Shown piece by piece: positions 5,946-7,825 of a DNA stretch of 7,825 bases. The translations under genes were made by a program, and so were the position numbers. Origin of the DNA: Acidobacteriota bacterium. Lineage in GTDB: Bacteria; Acidobacteriota; Blastocatellia; Pyrinomonadales; Pyrinomonadaceae. The stretch spans positions 1 to 7,825 of the forward strand of contig JAIVJP010000310.1 of the NCBI GenBank assembly GCA_020199975.1, read 5' to 3'. Under the pieces are notes generated by a model. The model ran no database searches. It was not told the origin of the DNA and saw only the letters and a program-made list of their open reading frames with translations. How positions within the stretch are numbered: the first letter of the stretch is position 1; the number at the start of each line of letters is the position of its first letter.

Positions 5946-7458
5946 ATGAAAAGGAAACAACCCTGCGCGAAAAAAGGAAAGACCAGAGAAAGTTCTGCAG
6001 TTGCCAACGACAAAGGCTTGAACCGGCGCTCGTTTGTGAAACTGATTCCCGCTCTCGGCGCTGCCACTGTTGCCACTCCCCATCTGCAGATTATCTCTGC
6101 ACTCGGGCAAACGCCTTCGCCGACCCCGGTGGCTTCACCCTCACCCTCGCCGGCGCCTACTCCGCTGCGTGTGACGAAGGAAATGTTACGTGGCGCGGAA
6201 CAACTGTTCGGCATTGAACTGACAGACGCGCAGAAGCAAATGGCTCTGCAGAACGTCAACTCAAACCTTGAGCGATACGAAACGCTTCGCAAGATAAATG
6301 TTCCGCTCGACACCGAGCCTGCCACACTGTTTCATCCGGCCCTGCCCGGGAAAAGATTCAACGTTAAGGCCGTCACTTTCAAGCTGGCCAAGATCGAGAG
6401 GCTTAACTTCAATTCGGTCGAAGATCTGGCGTTTGCCACTGTGCCGCAGCTCGCGGACCTGATCCGCAACCGCAAGATTTCCTCAATTGATCTCACTAGG
6501 ATGTATCTTGCGCGCTTGAAGCGTTACGCACCGAAACTCAATTGCGCCATAACGCTCACAGAGGAACTCGCGCTGGCGCAAGCCGCAGAAGCCGACCGCG
6601 AAATCAAACAGGGAAAGTACCGCGGACTACTGCATGGCATTCCTTGGGGTGCAAAGGACCTCTTCGCCACAAAGAGCATTCGCACCACGTGGGGCGCAGA
6701 ACCCTATCGTGACCAGGTAATCGATTATGACGCCACTGTGGTCAGCCGCCTGCAGAATGCAGGCGCCGTTCTGGTTGCCAAGCTTTCGATGGGCGCACTG
6801 GCGCAGGGGGGTCGCTGGTTTAGAGGAATGACGAGAAATCCCTGGCAAGTAGAAGAAGAACGAACCGGGTCCAGCGGCTCGTCAGCGGGACCGGCCTCAG
6901 CAACAGCCGCAGGACTTGTGGGGTTCTCAATAGGAACGGAAACGCTTGGTTCAATCGTTTCACCTTCTTCGCGTTGCGGCGTTGTGGGCCTACGGCCGAC
7001 TTACGGTCGTGTCAGTCGGTTTGGCGCCATGGGACTCAGTTGGACGATGGATAAGATCGGCCCTATCTGCCGGGGCGTTGAGGATTGCGTCGCAGCCTTG
7101 CAAGCCACTTATGGACCAGATGGGAAAGATTTAACCGTTCCGCAGCTCCCGCTTCATTCCAGCAGTTGAGTACATCAGGGCGCAGCGGGCACGCACGCTG
7201 TTGATGCGAGAGATGGACGCGCTGATGTCGAAGTGGGACGTTTTTGTTTCGCCTGCGCCGGGGAGCGCGAGTCTTCTAATCACAAATCTCACTGGGCATC
7301 CGGCGGTTTGCGTTCCATGCGGCTTTCTCAAGGGGTTGCCGCAATCGATCATGTTTACTGGCGGACTTTATGACGAAGGCGCACCGTTGCGAGTGGCTTT
7401 GGCATTCGAGCGCGCCACTAACTGGCACACGATGCACCCGAAGATGGATTGGGCCTGA
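5946..7458 (+). pseudogene. Tat-exported amidase (amidase signature family), disrupted by internal deletion and frameshift
   Basis: The first part reads 407 residues to a TGA at 7167-7169. A twin-arginine signal, NRRSFVK (residues 26-32) plus a hydrophobic stretch to about 54, is followed by a Pro/Ser/Thr-rich linker (55-73) and an amidase-signature domain. The catalytic triad is visible: Lys237 in GIPWGAKDLF, cis-Ser312 in GSSGSSAGPAS and nucleophile Ser336 in GTETLGSIVSP. Spacings of 75 and 24 equal those I recall for fatty acid amide hydrolase. After YGPDGKDLT the family's next roughly 100 residues are absent. The conserved C-terminal part (FRSSRFIPAVEYIRAQRART to HPKMDWA) resumes at about 7138 in the +1 frame and ends at 7458. 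An intact enzyme would hydrolyse an amide outside the cytoplasm; this copy would make a truncated protein. AGGAG lies 6 bases before the ATG. An assembly error is the main alternative to true decay. Confidence 0.85.
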
Positions 7459-7463
7459 AGCTC

Positions 7464-7543
7464 TGTCAGAACCGCGTCTATGAAGCGGGTAGCGACCGGT
7501 TGTGCGCCTCCCGGTTGAGACCACGTCGCTCCCCGTTCTGACA
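7464..7543. repeat. REP-like inverted repeat element, 80 bases
   Basis: The ends are a perfect 9-base inverted repeat, TGTCAGAAC (7464-7472) and GTTCTGACA (7535-7543). Inside lies a second perfect pair, AGCGAC (7491-7496) and GTCGCT (7525-7530), on the same axis. A small CCGC/GCGG hairpin fills the left arm and CCGG copies flank the centre. The nested symmetry fits a REP or MITE-type intergenic element. It starts 5 bases after the amidase stop and could act as a 3' stem for that transcript. No second copy is seen in the window. Confidence 0.55.
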
Positions 7544-7546
7544 AGT

Positions 7547-7645
7547 ATCCGTCACCACGCCCTGAATCAGCCGGGGAAGATCCATAACCAGAGCGACCGT
7601 GCCGTCGCGCAACTCGGTAACTCCGGCATCCCTGGCCAGCGTGCA
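7547..7645 (-). pseudogene. Possible relic of a CheA/CheW-like C-terminus
   Basis: About 33 codons on the minus strand read CTLARDAGVTELRDGTVALV and then MDLPRLIQGVVTD. The core pattern G-[AV]-T-x-L-x-D-G-x-V-A-L-[VI]-x-D-[LV]-P-x-L is typical of the last strands of CheA's CheW-like domain (chemotaxis kinase coupling). No start codon, no upstream kinase domains and no room for them are present: the nusB-like gene ends at 7688 just upstream. The frame stays open past the motif through the repeat element to a TAG at 7478-7480. It also happens to be the same frame as the nusB-like gene. I read it as a small decayed fragment. The match is short and made from memory of the motif, so chance similarity cannot be excluded. 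Confidence 0.4.
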
Positions 7646-7687
7646 CTGAGATATGGAAAACCAGGCACGAAAAAGACTATCGCGATA

Positions 7688-7825
7688 CTACTGGGAAGAA
7701 ACGGGACGCTCACCCTCCTCATCGTCCGCGGCATCCTCGGATTCTTCCGTTGACTCTACGTTCTCCTGCGGCTGCTGCTCGTCGAGATCGCGCTTGATGG
7801 CATCAAGGATGCCGTTGATGAATTG
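7688..7825 (-). CDS. nusB: Transcription antitermination factor NusB, C-terminal part (N-terminus outside window)
   Basis: 45 codons and a TAG stop are visible; the gene enters from the right edge. The first residues, QFINGILDAIKRDL, match the conserved last helix of NusB (consensus-like FVNGVLDxIxREL). NusB binds boxA RNA with NusE (ribosomal protein S10) and supports rRNA transcription antitermination. NusB normally ends just after this helix. Here about 30 further residues follow, rich in Glu, Asp, Gln and Ser, with no hydrophobic core, so probably a disordered acidic tail. A 10-base palindrome TATCGCGATA (7678-7687) directly follows the stop, then a short T-run on the transcribed strand, but the stem is too small for a confident terminator. 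With only the C-terminus visible, the identity rests on one helix. Confidence 0.72.
   Translation of the reverse strand, partial: QFINGILDAIKRDLDEQQPQENVESTEESEDAADDEEGERPVSSQ

Noticed and set aside
5580..6325. Minus-strand open frames opposite the phosphatase and the amidase N-terminus
   Set aside because: Cysteine- and serine-rich translations without motifs, opposite well-supported genes.
7138..7170. Programmed frameshift joining the two amidase parts
   Set aside because: No slippery sequence or stimulatory stem is seen, and about 100 family residues are missing at the junction, which a frameshift could not restore.
7669..7687. TATCGCGATA palindrome plus TTTTT as a nusB terminator
   Set aside because: The palindrome has no loop and its real stem would be only 3-4 weak pairs, so termination cannot be claimed.
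7368..7753. Open frames of 92 aa (minus, 7368-7646) and 83 aa (plus, 7502-7753)
   Set aside because: Both overlap the CheA-like relic, the repeat or the nusB-like gene in other frames, and their translations show no recognisable domain.

Overview
This window is part of a bacterial chromosome of moderate GC content (judged by eye). It most likely comes from an Acidobacteriota-type soil bacterium, perhaps of the Blastocatellia. That placement is inference. It rests on the winged-helix regulator paired with a small membrane protein, the single-chain oxoglutarate dehydrogenase/decarboxylase, the Tat-exported amidase of a type common in that phylum, and REP-like inverted repeats between genes. No rRNA, tRNA or other decisive marker is present. 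I found no CRISPR array, tRNA, phage gene or insertion sequence.

Layout. On the minus strand, reading right to left from 4990, a very large gene (kgd, 1251 aa) encodes a fused E2-E1 2-oxoglutarate dehydrogenase, a TCA-cycle enzyme. After it comes a 266-base gap that holds a long imperfect inverted repeat (1064-1209) and then a strong sigma70-type promoter (977-1006). This promoter drives a two-gene unit: a six-helix membrane protein (354-968) whose mRNA may be leaderless, and an overlapping winged-helix transcriptional regulator (1-361, cut by the window edge). An inverted repeat in the promoter spacer is a candidate operator for that regulator.

The 347-base region 4991-5337 is a divergent promoter region. 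To its right on the plus strand lie a membrane-anchored histidine phosphatase (5338-5910) and, 35 bases later, a Tat-signal amidase (5946-7458). The amidase is broken: about 100 residues appear to be missing at about 7135-7138 and the frame shifts there, so the 407-residue product lacks its C-terminal part although the Ser-Ser-Lys catalytic residues remain.

The right end (7459-7687) is a short decayed stretch. It holds an 80-base REP-like inverted repeat and a roughly 33-codon piece resembling the C-terminus of CheA/CheW-like proteins on the minus strand. The window closes with the last 45 codons of a minus-strand gene whose sequence fits the C-terminus of NusB followed by an acidic tail.

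Most of the window is ordinary core metabolism and housekeeping. The best points for a second look are the leaderless promoter with a built-in operator-like repeat, the disrupted amidase, the CheA-like relic next to a repeat, and the two structured intergenic repeats. I see no convincing new multi-gene system.
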